From Sphingomonas bisphenolicum (GTDB lineage: Bacteria; Pseudomonadota; Alphaproteobacteria; Sphingomonadales; Sphingomonadaceae): DNA of 64,000 nt. The stretch covers positions 589,501 to 653,500 of the forward strand of contig NZ_AP018817.1 in NCBI RefSeq assembly GCF_024349785.1, written 5' to 3'. The notes beneath the pieces are model-generated. The model saw nothing but the letters and a program-made list of their open reading frames with translations. It was not told the DNA's origin and searched no databases. Shown here piece by piece: positions 7,896 through 15,949 of this stretch (positions within the stretch are counted from its first letter, which is position 1; each line of letters opens with the position of its first letter). A program made the translations under genes and the position numbers.

Positions 7896-8741
7896 TTAAG
7901 CCGGATCGACCGCGATATTGTCGATCAGCCGGGTCTTGCCCAGCTTCGCTGCGCCCAGCAGCCGCGCCGTGCGGTCCAGCACTGCCATCGGTTCCAGCGT
8001 CGCCGCGTCGCACAGCGTCACATAGTCGATCGGATCGAAGCCATGCGCCGCCAGCGTCGCGATCGCCCTGGCCAGCGCGCCATCGACCGGTTCGCCCCTC
8101 TCGATCTGTCGCTTCGCCTCGCCCAGCGCGCGGGGCAGGGCCAGCGCCGCCTTGCGCTCATCTTCGCTGAGATAGGCGTTGCGGGAGGAGAGGGCGAGGC
8201 CATCCTCGGCCCGCTGGGTCGGCATCCCGACAATCTCGATTCCCAGATCGAGGTCGATCACCATCCGCCGGATCACCGCCAGTTGCTGATAATCCTTCTC
8301 GCCGAAAATCGCGACATCGGGCCGCACCTGGTTGAACAGCTTGGCGACGACCGTGGACACGCCATCGAAATGGCCCGGCCGCGCCGCGCCGTCCAGCCCT
8401 TCGCTGACCCCCGACACGCCGATATTGGTGGCATAGCCGGCCGGGTACATGACATCGACGGTGGGCATCCACAAGATGTCGATGCCGGCTGCCGCCAGCA
8501 ACTGCGCATCTTTCGCCTCGCGCCGGGGATAGGCGTCGAGATCCTCGTTCGGCCCGAACTGTCGGGGATTGACGAAGATCGATACGACGACATGCCGTCC
8601 GTGCCGCCGCGCTTCCTCCACCAACGCCATATGCCCGTCATGCAGCGCGCCCATGGTAGGCACCAGGACCAGCGGTTTTCCATCGCTTTTCAGCGCATCG
8701 ACGGCGGCACGAAGGGCGGGCAGGTCACGCAGCGTTTGCAC
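7896..8741 (-). CDS. panC: Pantoate-beta-alanine ligase
   Basis: A 281-residue pantothenate synthetase of the nucleotidyltransferase fold. Visible motifs are LVLVPTMGALHDGHMALV (ATP-binding H-I-G-H-like loop), VVSIFVNPRQFGPNEDLD, AIFGEKDYQQLAVIRRMV and LALSSRNAYLS. It joins pantoate and beta-alanine with ATP, giving pantothenate for CoA. A GTG at 8739-8741 yields the usual start before QTLRDLPALR; an ATG-bearing extension to 8831 is open but unlike the family and would leave only 18 bp to the divergent mipZ. The true start could be longer. Confidence 0.92.
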   Translation of the reverse strand: MQTLRDLPALRAAVDALKSDGKPLVLVPTMGALHDGHMALVEEARRHGRHVVVSIFVNPRQFGPNEDLDAYPRREAKDAQLLAAAGIDILWMPTVDVMYPAGYATNIGVSGVSEGLDGAARPGHFDGVSTVVAKLFNQVRPDVAIFGEKDYQQLAVIRRMVIDLDLGIEIVGMPTQRAEDGLALSSRNAYLSEDERKAALALPRALGEAKRQIERGEPVDGALARAIATLAAHGFDPIDYVTLCDAATLEPMAVLDRTARLLGAAKLGKTRLIDNIAVDPA

Positions 8742-8849
8742 GGAAGGAACGGCTCCGATAAGGGCGACAGGATAGGGGTGTCCTGCTAGGCTCGTGCCGG
8801 CGCGACCGTCAACAAACATTGCGACAATCAACGGGGTTATCTGGGGTCA

Positions 8850-9656
8850 ATGGGCAATCCGCAGCCGCATCTCATCGTCTTCGCCAATGAAAAGGGCGGC
8901 ACCGGCAAGTCGACCACGGCGGTCCACACCGCCATCGCCTTGAGCGCGCTCGGTCATCGCGTCGGCATGATCGACCTCGATCCGCGCCAGCGCACCGTCA
9001 CCCGCTATATGGAAAATCGCCTCGATACCGCGCGCCGCCGCAGCATCGACCTGCCCACGCCCGATTTCGCCGTCTTCACCGGCGACAGCATCGCCGCGCT
9101 GGACGATCAGGTCGTCACGCTGGCGGCGGACAAGGATTTCCTGGTCGTGGACACGCCCGGCCGCGACGATATCTATGCCCGGCATCTCGCGCCCCACGCC
9201 AACACGCTGGTCACGCCGATGAACGACAGTTTCGTCGATTTCGACCTGATCGGCCAGGTCGACCCGGAAACCTTCAAGGTCCGTCGCCTGTCCTTCTATT
9301 CCGAACTCATCTTCGAAGCGCGCAAGACGCGGGCAAAGGTCGACGGCGTCGCGATCGACTGGGTGGTGCTGCGCAACCGTGTCCAGCATCATGACGCGCG
9401 CAACAAGAAGCGCGTGGGCGACGCGCTGATGGAATTGTCCCGCCGCGTCGGCTTCCGCGTCATTCCCGGCCTGTCGGAACGCGTCATCTTCCGCGAACTC
9501 TTTCCCTCGGGTCTGACCTTGCTCGACAAGGGGCATCTGGGCGAACTGGGGGTCAGCCATATCGCCGCGCGCCAGGAATTGCGCGAGATGGTGGCGGGGC
9601 TCGCCCTGCCGACGCGCGATGGCATGACGTCTGTGGATCTGCTCGGCGCGGCCTGA
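8850..9656 (+). CDS. mipZ: Cell division positioning ATPase MipZ
   Basis: A 268-residue ParA/MinD-type P-loop ATPase. The deviant Walker A motif NEKGGTGKSTTAVHTA begins near residue 13, with MIDLDPRQRTVTRYMENR as switch I and VVDTPGRDD as Walker B. The DPRQ.T..RY.ENR segment is typical of MipZ rather than generic ParA. In Caulobacter MipZ forms a gradient from ParB at the origin and blocks FtsZ assembly near poles, setting the division plane. Its place within 3 kb of the putative origin is in keeping with origin-linked work. The next gene starts within its stop codon. Confidence 0.9.
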   Translation: MGNPQPHLIVFANEKGGTGKSTTAVHTAIALSALGHRVGMIDLDPRQRTVTRYMENRLDTARRRSIDLPTPDFAVFTGDSIAALDDQVVTLAADKDFLVVDTPGRDDIYARHLAPHANTLVTPMNDSFVDFDLIGQVDPETFKVRRLSFYSELIFEARKTRAKVDGVAIDWVVLRNRVQHHDARNKKRVGDALMELSRRVGFRVIPGLSERVIFRELFPSGLTLLDKGHLGELGVSHIAARQELREMVAGLALPTRDGMTSVDLLGAA

Positions 9657-10099
9657 TGGGCATGTTCGCTCTTGCGCTGGCCGCCGTGGCGATCTGGCTG
9701 ATCTGGACGGGAAAGCTGCAACGCATGACGGCTAAGGATGGCATGGCATTGGGGGCGGCGCTGGTGGGCGCGGTGCTGGCGGCCAAGGGCAAGCCGGTGA
9801 TCGGCGCGCCCCTGTTGATCGGCGCGGCGCTCTTCTTCGCGAAGCAGGGCAATGCCAAGGCGAAGGTGAAGGTGCGCAAACGCCCCGCAGCGCCCGCCTC
9901 ACCCCCGCAGGCGGATGCTGACGTCGCGAAAGCGCGCGCCCTGCTGGGCGTTGGTCCCGATGCCGACGCGCCCACGATCCGCGCCGCCCATCGCCGCCTG
10001 ATCGCCTCGGTCCACCCCGACAAAGGGGGCACCGAAGCGCTTGCCGCCCAGATCAATGCCGCGCGCGACCTGCTGCTCGATGACCAGACCCCGCTTTGA
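9656..10099 (+). CDS. Membrane-anchored J-domain protein
   Basis: A 147-residue protein. An N-terminal transmembrane helix (MFALALAAVAIWLIWTGKL) and a second hydrophobic segment at about residues 30-62 precede a basic linker. A C-terminal J-like domain from about residue 84 has the HPD tripeptide in ASVHPDKGGTEALAAQIN. The order (membrane anchor first, short J domain last) resembles mitochondrial Tim14/Pam18 and alphaproteobacterial relatives. It likely stimulates a DnaK-type chaperone at the membrane. The ATG shares one base with the mipZ stop, and its own stop overlaps the TTG start of the next gene. Confidence 0.82.
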   Translation: MGMFALALAAVAIWLIWTGKLQRMTAKDGMALGAALVGAVLAAKGKPVIGAPLLIGAALFFAKQGNAKAKVKVRKRPAAPASPPQADADVAKARALLGVGPDADAPTIRAAHRRLIASVHPDKGGTEALAAQINAARDLLLDDQTPL

Positions 10100-11472
10100 C
10101 CCATCGTTTCGACCCGACGCTGCTGCGCGACTATGATCTGCGCGGCAGGGTGGGTGACACGCTGCATGTCGCCGACGCCTGGGCACTGGGCCGCAGCTTC
10201 GGCACGATCGTCGCCCGCGCCGGCGGACGGCATATCGCGGTCGGTTATGACGGGCGACTCAGTTCGCCGATGCTGGAAAAGGCACTGGTCGCGGGATTGG
10301 CCGCGACCGGCATCGGCGTGCGGCGCATCGGCCTTGGCCCGACGCCGATGCTATATCATGCCGAAATGGCGAGCGATGTGGATGGCGGCGTCCAGATAAC
10401 CGGCAGCCATAATCCCGGCGACCAGAATGGCTTCAAGCTGGTCCACCGTCACGCGCCCTTTTTCGGCGACGATATTCAGCGGCTGGGCGCCCTGGCGGCG
10501 GCGGGCGACTGGGAAAGCGGCGCGGGGCATGTCGAAACGGTCGATGTCATCGATGCCTATGTTGCGCGCATGATGCAGGGTTTTGACGGCCCGGCGCTTC
10601 GCATCGGCTGGGACGCGGGCAATGGCGCCGCCGGGCCGGTGGTGGAGAAGCTGGCGCAGCTCCTGCCCGGTGAGCATCATCTGCTCTTCACCGATATAGA
10701 CGGCCATTTTCCCCATCATCATCCCGATCCTTCCCAGGAGCGGAATCTGGCCGATCTGCGCGCGCTCGTCCTTGCCAAACAGCTCGATTTCGGCGTGGCT
10801 TTCGATGGTGATGGCGACCGGATCGGCGTGATCGACGGGCTGGGCCGGACAATCGCGGGCGACCAGTTGCTCGGACTCTTCGCGCAGATCATATTGGAAA
10901 AGCGGCCGGGCGCGCCGGTCGTGGCGGATGTGAAGGCCAGCCAGACCCTGTTCGACCGCATCACCGCGCTGGGTGGACGGCCCGACATGTGGAAGACCGG
11001 TCACAGCCATATCAAGTCCAGAATGAAGCAGATTGGCAGCCCGTTGGGTGGCGAAACCTCCGGCCATCTGTTTTTCGCCGACGAGTATCCCGGCTATGAC
11101 GACGGCCTCTATGCCGCCGTCCGCCTGATCCGCGCCGTGGGATCGCTGGGGCGGAGCCTGAGCGCGTTGCACGATGGGATGCCGACCAGCGTCATCACGC
11201 CGGAATGGCGCTTCCCTGTGGCGGAATCGCGCAAGTTCGCGGTGGTGGCCGATATCCTTGCGCGCCTTCAGGCCGCAGGCGCCGATATCTGCGCCATCGA
11301 CGGCGTGCGGGTCCGCACCGACGATGGCTGGTGGCTATTGCGGGCATCCAATACCGAGGCTGCGCTGGTGGCGCGCGCCGAATCAGCCGACGAGGCAGGA
11401 CTGGCGCGACTGATCGCTCAAATGGATGCGCAACTGGCCGATTCGGGTGTCATCCGGGTGGTATCAGCCTGA
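10096..11472 (+). CDS. Phosphomannomutase/phosphoglucomutase
   Basis: A 458-residue alpha-D-phosphohexomutase. The phosphoserine loop is TGSHNPGDQNGFK (Ser about 104), the metal loop DGDGDRIGV lies near residue 240, the sugar-binding loop is GGETSGHLFF, and the C-terminal phosphate-binding loop is RASNTEAALVARAES. It interconverts 1- and 6-phosphates of mannose or glucose for surface polysaccharide precursors. The start is a TTG at 10096-10098 that overlaps the upstream TGA (TTGA). AlgC and ManB are both possible names. Confidence 0.92.
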   Translation: MTHRFDPTLLRDYDLRGRVGDTLHVADAWALGRSFGTIVARAGGRHIAVGYDGRLSSPMLEKALVAGLAATGIGVRRIGLGPTPMLYHAEMASDVDGGVQITGSHNPGDQNGFKLVHRHAPFFGDDIQRLGALAAAGDWESGAGHVETVDVIDAYVARMMQGFDGPALRIGWDAGNGAAGPVVEKLAQLLPGEHHLLFTDIDGHFPHHHPDPSQERNLADLRALVLAKQLDFGVAFDGDGDRIGVIDGLGRTIAGDQLLGLFAQIILEKRPGAPVVADVKASQTLFDRITALGGRPDMWKTGHSHIKSRMKQIGSPLGGETSGHLFFADEYPGYDDGLYAAVRLIRAVGSLGRSLSALHDGMPTSVITPEWRFPVAESRKFAVVADILARLQAAGADICAIDGVRVRTDDGWWLLRASNTEAALVARAESADEAGLARLIAQMDAQLADSGVIRVVSA

Positions 11473-11559
11473 AAAACGCCTATCGACACCCTATAATTTG
11501 GTATCGCTATCAGTTTTTTTCTGCCACTTTCCCTTACGGAAAGCGTGTCAACAGATAAC

Positions 11560-11692
11560 GATTGCAGAAAACGCAATCGTCCTACCATGTTTCGCATTTG
11601 CGACAATATGCGCTGCACCGCAAAAGGAACCCGCCTTTCAGGCATCCTCTCCTAAAACTTCAAGGCCGTCCTTCGGGGCGGCTTTTTTTTCG
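11560..11692 (+). ncRNA. Putative small RNA, copy 1 of a two-copy family
   Basis: Starting at 11560 is a hairpin (GATTGC, 7 nt loop, GCAATC). Thirty-one nt later comes TTCGCATTTGC, and at +73 a 28 nt block (11633-11660) with a small GCCT/AGGC hairpin and a C-rich ATCCTCTCCTAAAACTT tail. A strong intrinsic terminator with TTCG loop and eight T follows. The same elements recur at identical spacing at 18324-18457 after ftsK. The C-rich unpaired segment resembles anti-Shine-Dalgarno seeds of alphaproteobacterial regulatory RNAs. The RNA's 5' end is not known. I do not recognise the family. Confidence 0.75.
11664..11690 (+). terminator. Intrinsic terminator of putative small RNA copy 1
   Basis: A GC-rich stem (GGCCGTCC with GGGCGGCT, one wobble pair) with a TTCG tetraloop is followed by eight T residues. 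It also ends any read-through from the phosphomannomutase gene 190 bp upstream. Confidence 0.9.
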
Positions 11693-11895
11693 TCTCGCAT
11701 CGTCCGCTCTCCGGCCCTGTTGCCGTAGCGTCCTGTCGTCCCGACGGATCCGTGGGCGCGGAAATGCGACGAATCGGGCGATCCGCTCACTGGAATTTAA
11801 CCACAATCCTGATAATCGGGCTGGGTCCAAATAGCCGGTCGAGCGTTCGAACGCCCACGATCAAGGCCAATATCAAGTCCAGTAGAGGATCTGCC

Positions 11896-13200
11896 ATGTT
11901 GCTTCGCGGTCGCTTTTTTCCTGCTCTTCTCCTGACCGGCGCCATGCTGGCGTCGACGGCTCCGGCTTTTGCCGGCGGCTTCTATCTGCAGGAACAGTCG
12001 CCCAAGGAAACGGGGCGCGCGCTGTCCGGCGGCGCGGCGGCTGGCGACGATCCGTCCACCATCTATTTCAATCCGGCAGCGATGACGCAGTTGTCGGGTA
12101 TCCAGACCTCGGTCGGCGGCGTCGCGCTGATGGCGTCGGCGCACCAGACCAACCGCGGCACCCGTCGCAGCATCCCCGGCTCGCCCCTGTCGGTCCCGGT
12201 CGGCGGCAATGATGGCGGCAATCCGTTCGAAAGCGTCATCCCCATTCCCAGCTTCTACGCCAGTGCGCAGGTCAGTGACCGGCTCTGGGTCGGCCTTGGC
12301 GTCAACGCCCCCTTCGGCCTGAAGCTGGAATATGATGACGGCTTCTTCGGCCGCTATGACTCGCTCTACACCGACCTCAAAACCTATAATATCCAGCCCT
12401 CGGCTGCCTACAAGCTGACCGACAATCTCTCGATCGGCGGCGGCGTCGACGTGCAATATGTGAAGGCGACGCTGACCAACGCGCTGCCGCAGCTCTCTCC
12501 CCTCGTCACCACCGACGGCTTTGCCCAGCTCAAGGGCGACGACTGGTCGGTGGGCTGGAACGCCGGCCTCTTCTACACCACCGGCGACACCAATTGGGGC
12601 GTCCATTATCGCTCGGGCGTCAGCCACAAGCTGGCCGGCACCCAGACCGTATCCGGTCTGGTCGGGCCGATCGCGGCAGGCAACGGCGCATTCGCCGCCA
12701 CCGCCCCGCTGGAACTGCCCGACATCGTCACCGTCTCCATGATGCACAAGCTGACGCCCCAGTTGCGCGCGATGGTCACCGGCAAATGGTATAACTGGTC
12801 GCGCTTCAAGGGCATCGCCGTCACCTCGGCCGCCGGCACCACCAACAAGGAACTGGATTATAAGGACAGCTATTCGGTCAGCGTCGGCGGCGAATATGAT
12901 CTCAGCCCGGCCTTCACCGTGCGCGCCGGCACCATGTTCGACCGGTCGCCGACCAATCCGCAGCATTTGACCACCCGCGTCCCCGATGGCGACCGCGTCT
13001 GGCTGACCGGTGGCGCAACCTGGAACATGTCGGACGCCTTCGCGCTGAATCTGAGCTACGCGCACACCTTCGTGGAAAAGGCGAACATCATCCGGCCCGA
13101 CAGCTATTTCCCGTCGCCCGCGACCGTCACCGCCACCACGCTGGCGCAGACCAGCGGCAATGCGGACCAGGTTGCGGCCTCCGCGACGCTGCGCTTCTGA
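11896..13200 (+). CDS. FadL/TodX family outer membrane transport protein
   Basis: A 434-residue outer membrane beta-barrel of the OMPP1/FadL/TodX family. A signal peptide (MLLRGRFFPALLLTGAMLAS, cleavage after APAFA) leads to the family's N-terminal hatch GGFYLQEQSPKETGRALSGG, with ADDPSTIYFNPAAMT-like sequence after it. Strand-rich repeats end in a C-terminal aromatic residue (SATLRF). It probably admits hydrophobic substrates such as fatty acids or aromatics. AGAGGA lies 10 nt before the ATG at 11896. The open frame upstream lacks a signal peptide and was left out. Confidence 0.9.
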   Translation: MLLRGRFFPALLLTGAMLASTAPAFAGGFYLQEQSPKETGRALSGGAAAGDDPSTIYFNPAAMTQLSGIQTSVGGVALMASAHQTNRGTRRSIPGSPLSVPVGGNDGGNPFESVIPIPSFYASAQVSDRLWVGLGVNAPFGLKLEYDDGFFGRYDSLYTDLKTYNIQPSAAYKLTDNLSIGGGVDVQYVKATLTNALPQLSPLVTTDGFAQLKGDDWSVGWNAGLFYTTGDTNWGVHYRSGVSHKLAGTQTVSGLVGPIAAGNGAFAATAPLELPDIVTVSMMHKLTPQLRAMVTGKWYNWSRFKGIAVTSAAGTTNKELDYKDSYSVSVGGEYDLSPAFTVRAGTMFDRSPTNPQHLTTRVPDGDRVWLTGGATWNMSDAFALNLSYAHTFVEKANIIRPDSYFPSPATVTATTLAQTSGNADQVAASATLRF

Positions 13201-13248
13201 CGGCCTGATTTTCAGGGGGCGCTTCTAACCGTCACCGAAAATCCCTAT

Positions 13249-13279
13249 AGGGGCTTCGTAGCTTACGGAGCCCCTTTTT
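13249..13279 (+). terminator. Hairpin and T-run directly before ispG
   Basis: A 12 bp stem (AGGGGCTTCGTA with TACGGAGCCCCT, one wobble pair) with a 3 nt loop is followed by TTTTT, ending one base before the ispG ATG. It looks like the fadL terminator but leaves no room for a separate ispG leader, so ispG start signals overlap it. Confidence 0.8.
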
Positions 13280-13280
13280 C

Positions 13281-14441
13281 ATGTCCGATCATAATCCCGG
13301 CCTGCGCCCCTGGCGCGACATAGCGCGGCGGCAGTCGCGCCAGATCATGGTCGGCAATGTGCCGGTCGGCGGCGGCGCGCCTGTCACGGTCCAGACCATG
13401 ACGAACACGCTGACCCATGACGTCAAGGCGACGATCGACCAGATCCGCCGTTGCGAGGAGGCGGGGGTCGACATCATCCGCGTCTCCTGCCCCGACGAGG
13501 AATCGACGGCCGCGCTCAAGCAGATCGTCCGCGCCGCGCGCGTGCCGATCGTCGCCGACATCCATTTCCACTATAAGCGGGCGCTGGAAGCGGCCGATGC
13601 GGGCGCCGCCTGCCTGCGCATCAATCCGGGCAATATCGGGTCGGAAAAGCGGGTGAAGGAGGTGGTCGACGCAGCCAAGGCCAATGGCTGCTCCATCCGC
13701 ATCGGCGTCAACGCCGGGTCGCTGGAGAAGGATCTGCTCGAAAAATATGGCGAGCCATGCCCCGAAGCACTGGTCGAATCTGCGCTCGACCATATCAAGC
13801 TGCTGCAGGATCAGGATTTCCACGCATATAAGGTCGCGGTGAAGGCCAGCGACGTGTTCCTCGCGGTAGCCGCCTATATGCAGCTCGCCGACGCGGTCGA
13901 TTGCCCGCTGCATCTGGGCATCACCGAGGCCGGCGGCCTGATCGGCGGCACGGTGAAAAGCGCGATCGGCATCGGCAACCTGCTCTGGGCCGGCATCGGC
14001 GACACGATCCGCGTTTCGCTCTCCGCCGAACCGGAGGAGGAAGTACGCGTCGGCTATGAGATCCTCAAATCGCTCGGCATCCGTACCCGCGGGGTGAAGG
14101 TCATCTCCTGCCCCAGTTGCGCGCGCCAGGGTTTCGACGTCATCCGCACCGTCCAGGCGCTGGAGGAACGGCTCCAGCATATCCACACGCCGCTCTCGCT
14201 CTCGGTGCTTGGCTGCGTCGTCAACGGTCCGGGCGAAGCGCGCGAGACCGACATCGGGCTGACCGGCGGCGGCGCGGGCAAGCATATGGTCTATCTGTCG
14301 GGGATCACCGATCACACCGTGCAGGACGAGGGCATGGTCGACCATATCGTCCGTCTGGTCGAGGCCAAGGCGGCGGAAATCGAGGCGGCCAAGGCCGAAT
14401 CCGACATGACCGATGCGGGCAAGGCGGAGGCGGCGGAATAA
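13281..14441 (+). CDS. ispG: 4-hydroxy-3-methylbut-2-enyl diphosphate synthase (flavodoxin)
   Basis: A 386-residue IspG (GcpE) of the MEP isoprenoid pathway. It has an N-terminal TIM-barrel ([39 protein letters not shown]) and a C-terminal [4Fe-4S] domain with cysteines at about residues 277, 280 and 312 ([11 protein letters not shown] and [11 protein letters not shown]). It converts cyclic MEcPP to HMBPP using reduced flavodoxin or ferredoxin. It has no insert domain, as usual for this bacterial class. The C-terminal 20 residues are Ala/Glu-rich. A hairpin with T-run ends one base before the ATG. Confidence 0.95.
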   Translation: MSDHNPGLRPWRDIARRQSRQIMVGNVPVGGGAPVTVQTMTNTLTHDVKATIDQIRRCEEAGVDIIRVSCPDEESTAALKQIVRAARVPIVADIHFHYKRALEAADAGAACLRINPGNIGSEKRVKEVVDAAKANGCSIRIGVNAGSLEKDLLEKYGEPCPEALVESALDHIKLLQDQDFHAYKVAVKASDVFLAVAAYMQLADAVDCPLHLGITEAGGLIGGTVKSAIGIGNLLWAGIGDTIRVSLSAEPEEEVRVGYEILKSLGIRTRGVKVISCPSCARQGFDVIRTVQALEERLQHIHTPLSLSVLGCVVNGPGEARETDIGLTGGGAGKHMVYLSGITDHTVQDEGMVDHIVRLVEAKAAEIEAAKAESDMTDAGKAEAAE

Positions 14442-14454
14442 GCGGAGCGACGCG

Positions 14455-15357
14455 GTGCGCCCCACGCCCGGCGGGTTCGCCATTCCCTTCGCCATGTGCT
14501 GCATCGGCGTCGCGCTATTCTCTGTGATGGACGCGGCGATGAAGGGGCTCAGCCTTTCCATCGGCCTCTATAATGCGCTGTTCTGGCGCGCCGCGGCGGG
14601 CAGCTTGTTAGGCCTTGCGCTGATGCTGCTCACCCGCCAGCGCTGGCCGGACCGCGCCGTGCTGCGCCTGCACCTGCTGCGCGGCTCGGTCGTGGCGCTG
14701 ATGGCGGCGCTCTTCTTCTGGGCGCTCATGCGGATGCCCCTCGCCGAAGCGATCGCGCTCTCCTTCATCGCGCCGCTGATCGCCCTCTATCTCGCCGCGT
14801 TGCTGCTGGGTGAGACGGTCGGGCGGCGGGCGATCGGGGCGTCGCTGCTCGGACTGGTCGGCGTGGGCGTGATCCTGTCGGGCAAATTGCAGGGGCGCTA
14901 TGACGCCGATGCGCTGCTGGGCGCGGGCGCAGTCCTGTTCTCCGCTTTGCTCTTCGCCTGGAATCTCATCCTCCAGCGGCAGCAGGCGCAGCGCGCCTCG
15001 CCGATCGAGGTCGCCTTCTTCCAGCATGTCGTCATGCTGGGCGTGTTCGTGCTGGGCGCTCCGGCATGGGGTGCGCTGCCCGATCGCGCCGCTGTTCCGC
15101 TGGTGCTGCTTGCGGCCGGCCTCGCCTTCACCTCGCTGGCTGCGCTCGCCTGGGCCTATGCGCGGGCGGAGGCGCAGCGGCTCATCCCGGTCGAATATAG
15201 CGCCTTTCTCTGGGCAGCGCTGATGGGCTGGCTGGCGTTTGGCGAGCGATTGACCCTGACCACGGTGGCCGGCGCATTGCTCATCGTCGCCGGCTGCCTT
15301 ATCGCCGCCCGCAGCAAAGGGGCTGATGGCGCCCATGTGGAAGCAGGAACGGCATGA
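14455..15357 (+). CDS. EamA/DMT family transporter
   Basis: A 300-residue membrane protein with about ten hydrophobic segments and the two-EamA-repeat layout of drug/metabolite exporters (for example WRAAAGSLLGLALMLLTR, FIAPLIALYLAALLLGE and FLWAALMGWLAFGERLT). The substrate cannot be told from sequence. The GTG at 14455 has GGAG 8 nt upstream and lies 13 nt after ispG, so it is probably co-transcribed. Its stop overlaps the following acetyltransferase ATG by 4 nt. Confidence 0.85.
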   Translation: MRPTPGGFAIPFAMCCIGVALFSVMDAAMKGLSLSIGLYNALFWRAAAGSLLGLALMLLTRQRWPDRAVLRLHLLRGSVVALMAALFFWALMRMPLAEAIALSFIAPLIALYLAALLLGETVGRRAIGASLLGLVGVGVILSGKLQGRYDADALLGAGAVLFSALLFAWNLILQRQQAQRASPIEVAFFQHVVMLGVFVLGAPAWGALPDRAAVPLVLLAAGLAFTSLAALAWAYARAEAQRLIPVEYSAFLWAALMGWLAFGERLTLTTVAGALLIVAGCLIAARSKGADGAHVEAGTA

Positions 15358-15836
15358 CCGACATCATCATTCGCGACGCGCAGGCCGACGATATCGGCAC
15401 CATTCATGACTTCATCCTGGCGCTGGCCGATTATGAACGGCTCGCCCATGCGGTGAAGGCGGACCGCGCCACGCTCGCCCGCTATTTGTTCGGCCCGCGG
15501 CCGATGGCGGAGGTGCTGATCGCCGAACATGAAGGCCGGGCGGTCGGCTTCGCCCTGTTCTTCCACAATTTCTCGACCTTCGAGGCGCGGCCGGGCGTCT
15601 ATCTGGAGGATCTGTTCGTCCTGCCGGACGCCCGCGGCCTGGGCGCGGGCAAGGCGTTGCTCGCCCGTCTGGCGCAACTGGCGATCGAGCGCGACTGCGC
15701 CCGGCTCGAATGGTCGGTTCTCGACTGGAACGAACCCTCCATCGCCTTCTACCGCTCGCTCGGCGCGACGCCGATGGACGAATGGACGGTGCAGCGGGTG
15801 GACGGCGATACGCTGGCGGCGCTCGCGCGGCTTTGA
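15354..15836 (+). CDS. GNAT family N-acetyltransferase
   Basis: A 160-residue single GNAT domain. The acetyl-CoA loop is LPDARGLGAGKALLARLAQL, preceded by the strand VYLEDLFV. The C-terminal LEWSVLDWNEPSIAFYRSLG carries the conserved Asn and Tyr. The arrangement resembles spermidine/diamine acetyltransferases, but the substrate is unknown. The ATG overlaps the transporter stop (ATGA), pointing to a functional or at least translational link. Confidence 0.85.
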   Translation: MTDIIIRDAQADDIGTIHDFILALADYERLAHAVKADRATLARYLFGPRPMAEVLIAEHEGRAVGFALFFHNFSTFEARPGVYLEDLFVLPDARGLGAGKALLARLAQLAIERDCARLEWSVLDWNEPSIAFYRSLGATPMDEWTVQRVDGDTLAALARL

Positions 15837-15949
15837 TGTTAGGCGTGGGGATCGGTCGCACGGGACGAGCCGATCCGCCGCGCCCTTGACGCGGACTCGC
15901 CCTCGGGTTCATTGTGCCGAAACGGAACATTTGGGGGACAAGCAGGATT

